From the NCBI GenBank assembly GCA_017412705.1, contig JAFPWS010000053.1, positions 28,934-92,933 of the forward strand: 64,000 bases of DNA, read 5' to 3'. The notes below the pieces were generated by a model. It searched no databases. It was given only the letters and a program-made list of their open reading frames with translations, and was not told where the DNA came from. This document shows positions 44,323 through 52,985 of the stretch, one piece after another. This DNA comes from Prevotella sp. (GTDB lineage Bacteria > Bacteroidota > Bacteroidia > Bacteroidales > Bacteroidaceae). Position 1 is the stretch's first letter; each line of letters begins with the position of its first letter. Both the position numbers and the translations under genes were made by a program.

Positions 44323-45009
44323 GTGAAACACATTTTACCCTTTTACCTTTTTACCCTTCTGCCTCTCAATATACAGGCCCAGACCCAGCCAGAATACCGT
44401 CTGGAGATTGGCGGAGGCGTGGGAGCCCTGACCTATCTGGGCGACTTTAACGGCAATATCTTCAAGGAGATTCAGCCCATGGGCTCCTTACTGGCCAAAT
44501 ACCGCTTCAACCCCCGCATGGCTCTGGCCATGAACGTCAGCTACGGACAGCTTAAAGGCTCGTCGAAGAATGCCAAGACCTACTACCCCGCCATCAGCGA
44601 CTACAGCTTCAAGAGCAGTCTGGTGGATGTAGGCATGAGATATGAGTACAACTTCTGGCCTTACGGAACAGGCGATGAGTATAGAGGCGCCAAACGCCTG
44701 ACACCATATATATATATAGGTATAGGCATGACCATCGCCAAACCTGACAAGGGCGAGGGCGCCACGCAGACAGCAGTGAACGTGCCGCTGGGCGGAGGTG
44801 TCAAGTACAAGGTGGGCGACCGGGTGAACCTGGCTGTCGAGTGGACCATCCACTTTACAGGCAGCGACCTGCTGGACGGTGTCAAGGACCCCTACGGCAT
44901 CCAAAGCAGCGGACTGTTCAAGAACACCGACTGCTACAGCCAGCTGAGGCTGTCGGCCACCTACGATTTATGGGCAAAATGTAAAACATGTCACAATGAT
45001 AGAGACTAA
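44323..45009 (+). CDS. DUF6089-type outer membrane beta-barrel protein
   Basis: 228 residues. The start is GTG at 44323: it begins a clean signal peptide (KHILPFYLFTLLPLNIQAQ), whereas the in-frame GTG at 44287 adds 12 polar residues and no in-frame ATG is near. The mature part has strands typical of an eight-stranded porin-like barrel (YRLEIGGGVGALTYLGDF; LTPYIYIGIGMTIA; VNLAVEWTIHFT). DUF6089 proteins are next to uppS and bamA in Bacteroidales. The stop overlaps the uppS start by 14 nt. Confidence 0.8.
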   Translation: MKHILPFYLFTLLPLNIQAQTQPEYRLEIGGGVGALTYLGDFNGNIFKEIQPMGSLLAKYRFNPRMALAMNVSYGQLKGSSKNAKTYYPAISDYSFKSSLVDVGMRYEYNFWPYGTGDEYRGAKRLTPYIYIGIGMTIAKPDKGEGATQTAVNVPLGGGVKYKVGDRVNLAVEWTIHFTGSDLLDGVKDPYGIQSSGLFKNTDCYSQLRLSATYDLWAKCKTCHNDRD

Positions 45010-45739
45010 CAACATTCCACAACACATTGCCATCATCATGGATGGCAACGGACGCTGGGCGATGGACCGTGGACTGGACCGTACCTTCGGGCACAAAGCC
45101 GGACTGGACAACCTTGAGGCCGTCACTACCCTTTGTTCCAACTTAGGTGTCAAGTACCTGACGGTATATGCCTTCTCCATAGAAAACTTCAACCGCCCTG
45201 CCTACGAGGTAGAGGCGCTGATGGGACTGGTGCTTAGCTTCATCAAGATGGACCTGTTTCACAACAACAATGTGAGCTTCCACGTGGTGGGCGATCGCAA
45301 ACGTCTGCCCCGGAGTGTCCAGGACAAGCTACGCTCCATGGAGGAAGAGACTGCCATGTACGACGGTATGGCCCTGACTATCGCCATGGGCTATTCGTCC
45401 AAGCAGGAGCTGGTCAGTGCAGCCCAGGCCATTGCACAAAAGGTGCAAAGCGGTGAGCTGAGTGCCGACGACATCACTGAGCAGACCGTCAACGACAACC
45501 TGTGGACATCGTGGATGCCTGACCCCGACCTGCTCATCCGTACTGGTGGCGAGCTACGCATCTCCAACTACCTGCTGTGGCAGTGTGCCTATTCTGAGTT
45601 CTATTTCTGCGACACCTACTGGCCCGACTTCAACGAGCAGGACCTCCATAAGGCCATCGCCAGCTACCAGAGCCGCCAACGCCGTTTCGGCAAGACGGAA
45701 GCACAGGTAGAAGAAGAAAATAAAGAGAATTGTGAATAA
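44996..45739 (+). CDS. uppS: isoprenyl transferase (undecaprenyl diphosphate synthase)
   Basis: 247 residues of the cis-prenyltransferase family. IAIIMDGNGRWA holds the catalytic Asp; FGHKAGLDNLE, YAFSIENFNRP, VVGDRKRLP, and DLLIRTGGELRISNYLLWQ follow in order. It makes the C55 lipid carrier for peptidoglycan and other polymers. It lies between DUF6089 and bamA genes, in the order usual for this lineage. Confidence 0.95.
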   Translation: MIETNNIPQHIAIIMDGNGRWAMDRGLDRTFGHKAGLDNLEAVTTLCSNLGVKYLTVYAFSIENFNRPAYEVEALMGLVLSFIKMDLFHNNNVSFHVVGDRKRLPRSVQDKLRSMEEETAMYDGMALTIAMGYSSKQELVSAAQAIAQKVQSGELSADDITEQTVNDNLWTSWMPDPDLLIRTGGELRISNYLLWQCAYSEFYFCDTYWPDFNEQDLHKAIASYQSRQRRFGKTEAQVEEENKENCE

Positions 45740-45753
45740 TTTGCTTCCGCAAG

Positions 45754-48426
45754 ATGAAAGATATCAATATAGCAACGAAAGATAAGACGTGGGTAGTGAG
45801 AATGCTGACGGCATTGTTCGCCATTCACTTTTACCTCTTGCCGACTGTGGCGCAGGATGTCATTGTAAACCCCGACATCTCCTATGCCGGCACACCCCGG
45901 CAGTGCGAGATTGGAGGACTCTCCGTCAAAGGTGTCGAGGGCTATGAAGACTACGTGCTCATCGGACTCTCCGGACTCTCCGTCGGACAGGTCATCAGCG
46001 TACCTGGCACCGAGATTACCGAGGCCGTCAAACGTTACTGGAAACACGGGCTCTTCTCCAGGGCATCCATCACAGCCGACTCCATCGTGGGCTCCAAGGT
46101 GTACCTCTGCATCCATCTGGCTACCCGTCCGCGTGTCAGCACCATCAACTACTACGGACTGAAGAAGTCGGAGCGTGAAGACATGGAGTCCAAGCTTGGC
46201 ATCATGAAAGGCGCACAGATTACGCCCAACATGATTGACCGCGCCAAGATTCTGGCCAAGAAGTACTTCGACGACAAGGGTTACAAGAATGCCGAGATAG
46301 ACATTGTCCAGCGCGACGACGTGACAGGCAAGAACGAAGTCATACTGGACGTCAACATCGACAAGAAGGCCAAGATGAGGGTGCGCAAGATTATCTTCGA
46401 GGGCAACACACAGCTGTCCAGCAGCAAAATCAAGGGTAACCTCTTCAAGAAGGGTTCCTTTGGCAAGATTAACGAGGCCGGCAAATTCTCTACCTTGTTC
46501 AAGGCCAAGAAGTTCACGCCCGAACGCTACGACGAGGCCAAGAAAGCCCTCATCGACAAGTACAACGAGCTGGGCTATCGCGACGCTGCCATCATCGAGG
46601 ACTCCGTATGGACCGTCGACGAAAAGCACGTCAACGTCTACGTCAAGCTGGACGAAGGCCAGAAATACTACATCCGCAACATCACCTGGGTGGGCAACAC
46701 CGTGGTCACCAGCGACTACCTCTCTGCCGTGCTGGGCATGAACAAGGGCGACGTCTACAACCAGAAGAAGATGAACAAGCGCCTCTCCGAGGACGACGAC
46801 GCCGTAGGCAACTACTACTGGAACAACGGTTACCTGTTCTACAACCTGCAACCCACCGAGATTAACATCGTGGGCGACTCCATTGACCTCGAGATGCGCA
46901 TCCAGGAAGGTACGCAGGCACACATCAGCCACGTACGCATCTTCGGTAACGACCGACTCTACGAAGAGGTGGTACGCCGTGAGTTGCGCACCAAACCCGG
47001 CGACCTGTTCTCCAAGGACGCCATCCAGCGTTCTGCACGTGAGATAGCCTCCATGGGCTTCTTCGACCCAGAGAAGGTGAACCCCGACATCAAGCCTAAC
47101 TACGACGACGGCACCGTAGACATCAACTGGGAGCTCGAGTCCAAGTCCAACGACCAGCTGGAGTTCTCGCTCGGTTGGGGTCAGACAGGTATCATCGGAC
47201 GCGTCGGCATCAAGCTCACCAACTTCTCCATGCGCAACCTCTTCGGCAAGAACCGCATGCACCGAGGCATCCTGCCCATTGGCGACGGCGAGCAGCTGTC
47301 ACTCTCGCTGCAGTCTAACGGCTCCTACTACTACTCCATCTCTACGGGCTACTCCACAGGATGGTTTGGTGGCAAGCGACCCAACGCCTTCAGCGTCAAC
47401 GCCTTCTTCTCCAAGCAGACCGACATCTCCAGCACCTATCGTAACTCGAGCTGGATGAACAACTACTACAACTACGCTTACGGCTATGGTTCGTTCAACA
47501 GCGGTAACTACGACTACACGTCTCTCTACGACGACGACAAGTACATACAGCTGTTCGGTGCCAGCATCGGATGGGGTAAGCGCTTGCGCTGGCCTGACGA
47601 CTACTTCCAGCTCTCTGCACAGCTTTCGTACACACGCTACATGCTGCGCGACTGGAGCTACTTCATCATCAACAACGGTAACTGTAACAACATCAACCTG
47701 GGGCTCACCCTGTCGCGTACCTCTACCGACAACCAGCTCTTCCCACGCCGAGGCTCCGAGTTCACCGCTTCCGTCACACTCACCCCACCCTGGTCGCTCT
47801 TCGACGGCAAGGACTACAGCAACATGGCCACGGCAGAGACCTACCAAGTCAACCGCGACCGCTACGACGAGGAGCAGCAGGAGAAGTACCGCTGGATTGA
47901 GTACCACAAGTGGAAGTTCAAGTCAAAGACCTACACCGCACTGACCGGAGGACAGAAGTGCTTCGTGCTCATGACACGCTTCGAGTTCGGACTGCTGGGT
48001 TCTTACAACAAATATAAGAAGTCGCCCTTCGAGACCTTCTACATGGGTGGCGACGGCATGAGCGGCTACTCCACCAGCTATGCCGAAGAGACCATCGGAC
48101 TGCGCGGTTACGAGAACGGCTCGCTGACACCCTATGGCGCAGCAGGCTACGCCTACGACCGCTTCACACTCGAGCTACGCTATCCCTTCATGTTAGGCAA
48201 CACCACCATCTACGGACTCGGATTCCTCGAGGGAGGTAACGCCTGGAACCAGACACGCGACTTCAACCCCTTCGACATCAAGCGCTCTGCAGGTGTCGGC
48301 GTGCGCATCTTCCTGCCTATGGTCGGACTGATGGGTATCGACTGGGCCTACGGCTTCGACCGCGCCTATGGCACCTCCAGCAAGGGTGGCTCGCAGTTCC
48401 ACTTCATCCTCGGACAAGAGTTCTAA
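45754..48426 (+). CDS. bamA: outer membrane protein assembly factor BamA
   Basis: 890 residues. Signal peptide (to about 37), five POTRA domains (about 45-450; for example RVSTINYYGLKKSE, MRVRKIIFEGNTQLSS, YYIRNITWVGNTVVTSDYLS, HISHVRIFGNDRLY) and a 16-stranded barrel. The barrel ends with GIDWAYGFDRAYG and FHFILGQEF, matching the beta-signal. It inserts other barrels into the outer membrane. It is a little longer than proteobacterial BamA, as is usual here, owing to long loops rich in N/Y. Confidence 0.96.
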   Translation: MKDINIATKDKTWVVRMLTALFAIHFYLLPTVAQDVIVNPDISYAGTPRQCEIGGLSVKGVEGYEDYVLIGLSGLSVGQVISVPGTEITEAVKRYWKHGLFSRASITADSIVGSKVYLCIHLATRPRVSTINYYGLKKSEREDMESKLGIMKGAQITPNMIDRAKILAKKYFDDKGYKNAEIDIVQRDDVTGKNEVILDVNIDKKAKMRVRKIIFEGNTQLSSSKIKGNLFKKGSFGKINEAGKFSTLFKAKKFTPERYDEAKKALIDKYNELGYRDAAIIEDSVWTVDEKHVNVYVKLDEGQKYYIRNITWVGNTVVTSDYLSAVLGMNKGDVYNQKKMNKRLSEDDDAVGNYYWNNGYLFYNLQPTEINIVGDSIDLEMRIQEGTQAHISHVRIFGNDRLYEEVVRRELRTKPGDLFSKDAIQRSAREIASMGFFDPEKVNPDIKPNYDDGTVDINWELESKSNDQLEFSLGWGQTGIIGRVGIKLTNFSMRNLFGKNRMHRGILPIGDGEQLSLSLQSNGSYYYSISTGYSTGWFGGKRPNAFSVNAFFSKQTDISSTYRNSSWMNNYYNYAYGYGSFNSGNYDYTSLYDDDKYIQLFGASIGWGKRLRWPDDYFQLSAQLSYTRYMLRDWSYFIINNGNCNNINLGLTLSRTSTDNQLFPRRGSEFTASVTLTPPWSLFDGKDYSNMATAETYQVNRDRYDEEQQEKYRWIEYHKWKFKSKTYTALTGGQKCFVLMTRFEFGLLGSYNKYKKSPFETFYMGGDGMSGYSTSYAEETIGLRGYENGSLTPYGAAGYAYDRFTLELRYPFMLGNTTIYGLGFLEGGNAWNQTRDFNPFDIKRSAGVGVRIFLPMVGLMGIDWAYGFDRAYGTSSKGGSQFHFILGQEF

Positions 48427-48478
48427 GCGCCACATCACAAGAAACATCGGAACATCAAAATAAAAAAAGACAACAGCA

Positions 48479-48991
48479 ATGAAAAAACTCTATATCATCA
48501 TAATCCTGTGCGTATCGGCATTGTCGATGCATGCGCAGAAGTTCGCCCTGGTCGACATGGACTACATCTTCAAGAACATCCCCGCCTACGAGCGCGCCAA
48601 CGAGCAGCTTAACCAAGTCTCCAAGAAGTGGCAGGCCGAGGTCGACGCCTTGCAGATTGAAGCACAGACACTCTACAAGAACTACCAGAACGAGGTCGTC
48701 TTCCTCTCGCAAGAGCAGAAGAAAGCCCGTCAGGACGCCATCATGGAGAAAGAGAAAGAAGCCGCAGAGCTCAAGAAGAAATATTTTGGCCCACAAGGCG
48801 AGCTCTTCAAGAAGCGTACCTCACTCATGACACCCATCCAGGAAGAAGTCTACAGCGCCGTCAAGGAAGTCGCCGACCTGCGCGGCTACCAGCTCGTGCT
48901 CGACCGCGCCAGCGACCAGGGCATCATCTTCGGCTCACCCAAGATAGACATCTCCAACGAGGTGCTCTCCAAGCTCGGCTATTCCAACTAA
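48479..48991 (+). CDS. OmpH/Skp-family periplasmic chaperone (first copy)
   Basis: 170 residues. Signal peptide (1-19, ending MHAQ), then KFALVDMDYIFKNIPAYE, the conserved beta piece of OmpH, followed by a long coiled-coil arm (about 35-125) and a closing strand. The Skp trimer carries unfolded outer-membrane proteins to BamA. The paralogue at 49069 follows directly; two OmpH genes after bamA is the usual pattern in Bacteroidales. Confidence 0.92.
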   Translation: MKKLYIIIILCVSALSMHAQKFALVDMDYIFKNIPAYERANEQLNQVSKKWQAEVDALQIEAQTLYKNYQNEVVFLSQEQKKARQDAIMEKEKEAAELKKKYFGPQGELFKKRTSLMTPIQEEVYSAVKEVADLRGYQLVLDRASDQGIIFGSPKIDISNEVLSKLGYSN

Positions 48992-48994
48992 AGC

Positions 48995-49034
48995 CGAAAT
49001 ATCGAAACCTCGAAATATCGAAATATCGAAAAAG
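48995..49034 (+). repeat. five-unit, 8-bp tandem repeat
   Basis: CGAAATAT, CGAAACCT, CGAAATAT, CGAAATAT, CGAAAAAG. Between the two ompH genes. Confidence 0.8.
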
Positions 49035-49068
49035 TAATAATTAAAAAAACAACAAAACAACGAAAATC

Positions 49069-49566
49069 ATGAAGAAATTATTTTTAGCACTGCTCATGTT
49101 CGCCCCCGTGGCAACATTTGCACAGAAGTTCGGACACGTCAACTCGCAGGAGATTGTTCAGGCCATGCCAGAGTTCACCAAGGCACGCACAGACATCGAG
49201 GCACTCACCAAGCAGTACGAGGCCGACCTGAAGTCTATGCAGGAAGAGCTGCAGAAGAAGTCTGAGGCTTACGAGAAAGAGCAGGCCACTCTGCCTGCCA
49301 ACATCAAGCAGCGCCGCGAGCAGGAGCTCCAGGAGATGTACCAGAAGATTCAGCAGAGCTATCAGGACAACCAGCAGGCACTCGCCAAGGAGCAGTCAGA
49401 GAAGATGCAGGCCATTACCACCAAGGTGCTCGACGCCATCAAGCAGGTAGGTCAGGCAGGCGGCTACGTCTACATCATGGACCTCTCAGGAGGCATCCCC
49501 TACATCAGCACGACCCTCTCCACCGACGTCACCTCACAAGTCAAGGCCAAACTCGGCTTGAAGTAA
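49069..49566 (+). CDS. OmpH/Skp-family periplasmic chaperone (second copy)
   Basis: 165 residues. Signal peptide (1-18, ending TFAQ), then KFGHVNSQEIVQAMPEF, a long charged coiled coil (about 30-115, rich in E, Q and K), and the closing strand VYIMDLSGGIPYIS. It is a divergent paralogue of the gene at 48479. Last gene of the unit; terminator at 49594. Confidence 0.92.
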   Translation: MKKLFLALLMFAPVATFAQKFGHVNSQEIVQAMPEFTKARTDIEALTKQYEADLKSMQEELQKKSEAYEKEQATLPANIKQRREQELQEMYQKIQQSYQDNQQALAKEQSEKMQAITTKVLDAIKQVGQAGGYVYIMDLSGGIPYISTTLSTDVTSQVKAKLGLK

Positions 49567-49593
49567 TACACATCCCGTACACAGACAAGAAAG

Positions 49594-49622
49594 CCCTTTA
49601 GTTCTTTAGCTAAAGGGTTTTT
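49594..49622 (+). terminator. terminator of the bamA-ompH operon
   Basis: Perfect 8-bp stem CCCTTTAG/CTAAAGGG (49594-49601/49610-49617), followed by TTTTTC. Confidence 0.8.
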
Positions 49623-49707
49623 CTTTTCCGCCAAAACCAGTCATTTTCGCTTCAAGTATGCTTCATTCAAAGAAAACGTTAGCCGAAAATCTCAAAATTG
49701 CTCACGA

Positions 49708-50382
49708 TTACAGTTTTACTTCTGGTACTACTTGACCATCCAGCAGGTTGATGATGCGCTGGGCGTAGCCAGCATCGCGCTCGGAGTGGGTCACCATCAG
49801 CACGGTGGTACCTTCCTGGTTCAGTTGGGTGAGCAGCTGCATCACTTCCAGACCATTCTTTGAGTCAAGGTTACCTGTCGGCTCGTCGGCAAGGATCAGC
49901 TTGGGATTCATCACGACAGCACGGGCAATGGCAACACGCTGCTGCTGACCGCCTGAGAGCTGTTGGGGGAAGTGGTGGGCGCGATGCGAGATGGCCATGC
50001 GGCGCAGCACCTCTTCTACACGCTGCTTACGCTCCTTCTTGGGTACGCCAAGGTAGGTCAGCGGCAGCTCCACGTTCTCCTCCACGTTCAGTTCGTCGAT
50101 GAGGTTGAAACTCTGGAACACAAAGCCTATCTGACCCTTGCGCACTTTCGTACGCTGGCTCTCCTTCAACTGGCCTACGTTCTCACCATCCAGCAGATAA
50201 GTACCGCTGGTAGGATTGTCGAGCAAGCCCAGGATGTTCAACAGCGTTGACTTACCACAGCCCGACGGCCCCATGATAGCCACGAACTCACCTTTCTTCA
50301 CTTCGAGCGACACACCGCCCAATGCTACGGTCTCCACCTCTTCCGTGCGGAACACCTTCTGAATGTTTTCTAATTTAATCAT
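49708..50382 (-). CDS. ABC transporter ATPase, LolD/MacB type
   Basis: 224 residues. Walker A GPSGCGKSTLLN, Q-loop IGFVFQSFNLIDE, signature LSGGQQQRVAIARA and Walker B LILADEPTGNLDSK. LolD-like ATPases drive type VII ABC systems, whose permeases have large periplasmic domains and work in the periplasm. This is the last gene of the leftward group with the three permeases. Only one ATPase is present, so it must serve one or several of the three permeases. 239 nt separate it from the preceding permease gene; no clear promoter is seen there. Confidence 0.93.
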   Translation of the reverse strand: MIKLENIQKVFRTEEVETVALGGVSLEVKKGEFVAIMGPSGCGKSTLLNILGLLDNPTSGTYLLDGENVGQLKESQRTKVRKGQIGFVFQSFNLIDELNVEENVELPLTYLGVPKKERKQRVEEVLRRMAISHRAHHFPQQLSGGQQQRVAIARAVVMNPKLILADEPTGNLDSKNGLEVMQLLTQLNQEGTTVLMVTHSERDAGYAQRIINLLDGQVVPEVKL

Positions 50383-50621
50383 CTTTTTAATTTACTATTT
50401 GACAATTTCTATTTATTTACGATTTTGTCGATTTGGCTATTTGAATCGCAACGAGCCAGATCTGGATATTTTCTGTCTACAAGTTTAACCTTGTTAACCA
50501 TCGTCATGTTTTATTGTAGTCATGCTAGCAACTCCCGTTGCTCCAACAGTTAATGATGAAGCAGGTAAACATAAGTATCCATGATTGTCCAGAGGCTGGA
50601 CTCGATGCGAATGGTTCATAC

Positions 50622-52973
50622 TTATTCTGTTTTGAGATAGTTGACGGGATTGCTGGTTGTGACGCGATGCGTCTGTAGCAACACGATAGAGGCAATGATG
50701 AATAGTACAAAGAGTGCACAGGCCGCAAAGACATACCACACGAGAGGAATCTTATCGGCAAACTGTTCCATCAAAAGATTGCTGAAATACCAGCCCAAGG
50801 CGACACCGACAATGATAGACGGGATGGCTATCAGGGCGATGCTGCGCAGGAAGAGCGCTTGAAGCTCACCGACACCAGCCCCCATCACCTTTCGGATGGC
50901 CAGTTCGCGGGAGCGGCGCTGCACCTCGTCGCGTACATAGCCTATCAGTCCTATCAGCGTAATGAGCAGCGATGCCAGACAACCTATCATGATAAGATCA
51001 CGGGTATGCCGCGTCTCCAGATAGCTGTCAACAAGTTCATTGGCATAAGACTTCACCACCAGTTCGGCATCAGGATAGAGCTTGTCGCATAGTTGTCCTA
51101 CGGCCATCAGGTTCTCAGCCGTAAGCACATTCAGCTTTATCACTATGTATTTCGCATAGATATTTCCGCTAATCATCATGGAGGGACGCTCCTCAGAGTT
51201 GACCAGCGTACCGAGGTGAAAATCATTTACTACGCAGGCGATGGTAAGAGGAATGTCGTTGCCAAACTCCGTACTCAGCATCGTCTGGCCAATCACGTCC
51301 CCCCATCCAGTATGATCTTTCATCAGTTTGGCAAACTTCTCGTCGACAATGGCTTCAGGTTCCCAGCCCGGACGAGTCCGTTGCTCTGGAATCCTCCCTT
51401 GTACCACCGTCAGTCCCATCGTCTTGACGATGCTTGGCTCTGCCCAATACAGACAGGCATAGTTGAACAATTGCTTGGGGTCGCCCGGCAGCATGACATT
51501 ATTGCCACTCTGTTTCTCGAAGAAGAGTGAATAAGCTGTAGAGGTGCTTTCGACGCAAGGCAACTTTTCAATCTCACGAGCCAATGTGAACGTAGAGTCC
51601 GACCGTTGGGGAATCTCAATATAGGCCACATCCTTATACTTATAGCCCAAGTCCTTGTTCAGCATATAATCGTATTGGCGATAGATGGTGCTGAGTATGC
51701 ACAGGAGCATGGTGGAGAGCACGAACTGGAAGGCGAGCAACGACAGTTTCCAGATGCGCTTGTTCTCCGTAAACAGACGATAGGCATATACCATTGGGAT
51801 GCGCGAGTAGATATAACCTGGCAACAATCCGCAGCAGACGAGTACGATGAGACACACCACTGTCAGCACCAACCATGTTTGTATAGAGAATAGGGTCGAG
51901 ACGCTGGCACCCATCAAGTCGCGAATCCAGTCCTGCCCAGCCGTGAGCAATAGCACCATGATAAGCAATGCCGGTAACAGATGCAGTACAGCCTCACGGA
52001 GTGTCATCAGGTAGAACTCTCGCTTGGGTGCTCCCAACACCTTGCGGATAGCCACGAGACGAGCCTTGCCCACCATCATACTGATGACTACGAGGATATA
52101 GTTCATCACTGCCGTGAAGAGCATCACAAAGGCCACGATACCAAGGATGATACAGGTAGTGCGTACCCTTTTGTCCTTCATCCGGCTGTCACTCGTAGGG
52201 CTGAACGTAAAGTGAAAGTCCTCCACGCCAGCTGCTTTCAAGTCCTCCCAAGGCAACTGTTCCTTCAGCATCTTGTCCATCTCATGTTCCACCTTCTTCA
52301 TGTCTGCATCGGCACGCAGTCTGACGTAGGAGCGGTAGCGGTCGTTGCCTATCAGATTTCTCGTGCCATCGTATGAGTAAGTACCGATAGAGGGCATAGA
52401 CATCACGATGTCAAGCAGACTGAAAGTCGAGTTCTCGTCGAATGTCTCAAACACACCGCTGATGGTCATCGGCTTGCCTGGGGCTGCCACGAATGTAATG
52501 GTCTTACCCACGACATCGCCGCCCATCTTATCGCTCAGCCTGCGACTAATGAGGCACTGCCCCGATGTGCTCAGAATCCTCTTCGCATCGCCTTGCAGAA
52601 TCCTCGTACCGAAAATGTCGAAGAAGCAGGAGTCGGCAAACACCGTATGTTCGAACGCATAGCGACTTCCATCCTCCAGCGCCAGTTTCTCGTTTCTGAA
52701 CTGATACGTGTAGCGTGTTCCCACCACAATTTCAGGGATATAGTGGCACAAGGCGGGAATGGCACCGCCGGGCGTATTCTCGTGTTCAGCAGGGTCATCA
52801 CCTTCCTTGGTGAACGACTCCCCGACGGCATATACATGCTGCTTGTCCACAATGCAGCGGTCGTAATTCATTTCCAACTGCACCTTGGCTATCAGCACCA
52901 GTCCTACTGTCAGACCGATAGCCAGCGAAACGACTTTGATAAAGGCGCCCTGGCCCATGGCAAATATGTTCAT
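50622..52973 (-). CDS. FtsX-family ABC permease (permease C), 783 aa
   Basis: Double MacB-type permease: two MacB_PCD + FtsX units. Membrane helices at about 10-30 and 275-400, then a second set from about 425 on. The final part has ELAIRKVMGAGVGELQALF and the family end NPVNYLKTE. Each unit's periplasmic domain lies between the first helix and the three-helix FtsX part. It starts 12 nt past the stop of permease B. It lacks an ATPase domain and must rely on the LolD-type protein. Confidence 0.88.
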   Translation of the reverse strand: MNIFAMGQGAFIKVVSLAIGLTVGLVLIAKVQLEMNYDRCIVDKQHVYAVGESFTKEGDDPAEHENTPGGAIPALCHYIPEIVVGTRYTYQFRNEKLALEDGSRYAFEHTVFADSCFFDIFGTRILQGDAKRILSTSGQCLISRRLSDKMGGDVVGKTITFVAAPGKPMTISGVFETFDENSTFSLLDIVMSMPSIGTYSYDGTRNLIGNDRYRSYVRLRADADMKKVEHEMDKMLKEQLPWEDLKAAGVEDFHFTFSPTSDSRMKDKRVRTTCIILGIVAFVMLFTAVMNYILVVISMMVGKARLVAIRKVLGAPKREFYLMTLREAVLHLLPALLIMVLLLTAGQDWIRDLMGASVSTLFSIQTWLVLTVVCLIVLVCCGLLPGYIYSRIPMVYAYRLFTENKRIWKLSLLAFQFVLSTMLLCILSTIYRQYDYMLNKDLGYKYKDVAYIEIPQRSDSTFTLAREIEKLPCVESTSTAYSLFFEKQSGNNVMLPGDPKQLFNYACLYWAEPSIVKTMGLTVVQGRIPEQRTRPGWEPEAIVDEKFAKLMKDHTGWGDVIGQTMLSTEFGNDIPLTIACVVNDFHLGTLVNSEERPSMMISGNIYAKYIVIKLNVLTAENLMAVGQLCDKLYPDAELVVKSYANELVDSYLETRHTRDLIMIGCLASLLITLIGLIGYVRDEVQRRSRELAIRKVMGAGVGELQALFLRSIALIAIPSIIVGVALGWYFSNLLMEQFADKIPLVWYVFAACALFVLFIIASIVLLQTHRVTTSNPVNYLKTE

Positions 52974-52985
52974 AATAACACTCCT

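Noticed and set aside
45664-47262. A 532-codon frame antisense to bamA
   Set aside because: It mirrors the codon use of bamA and has no family motif or promoter.
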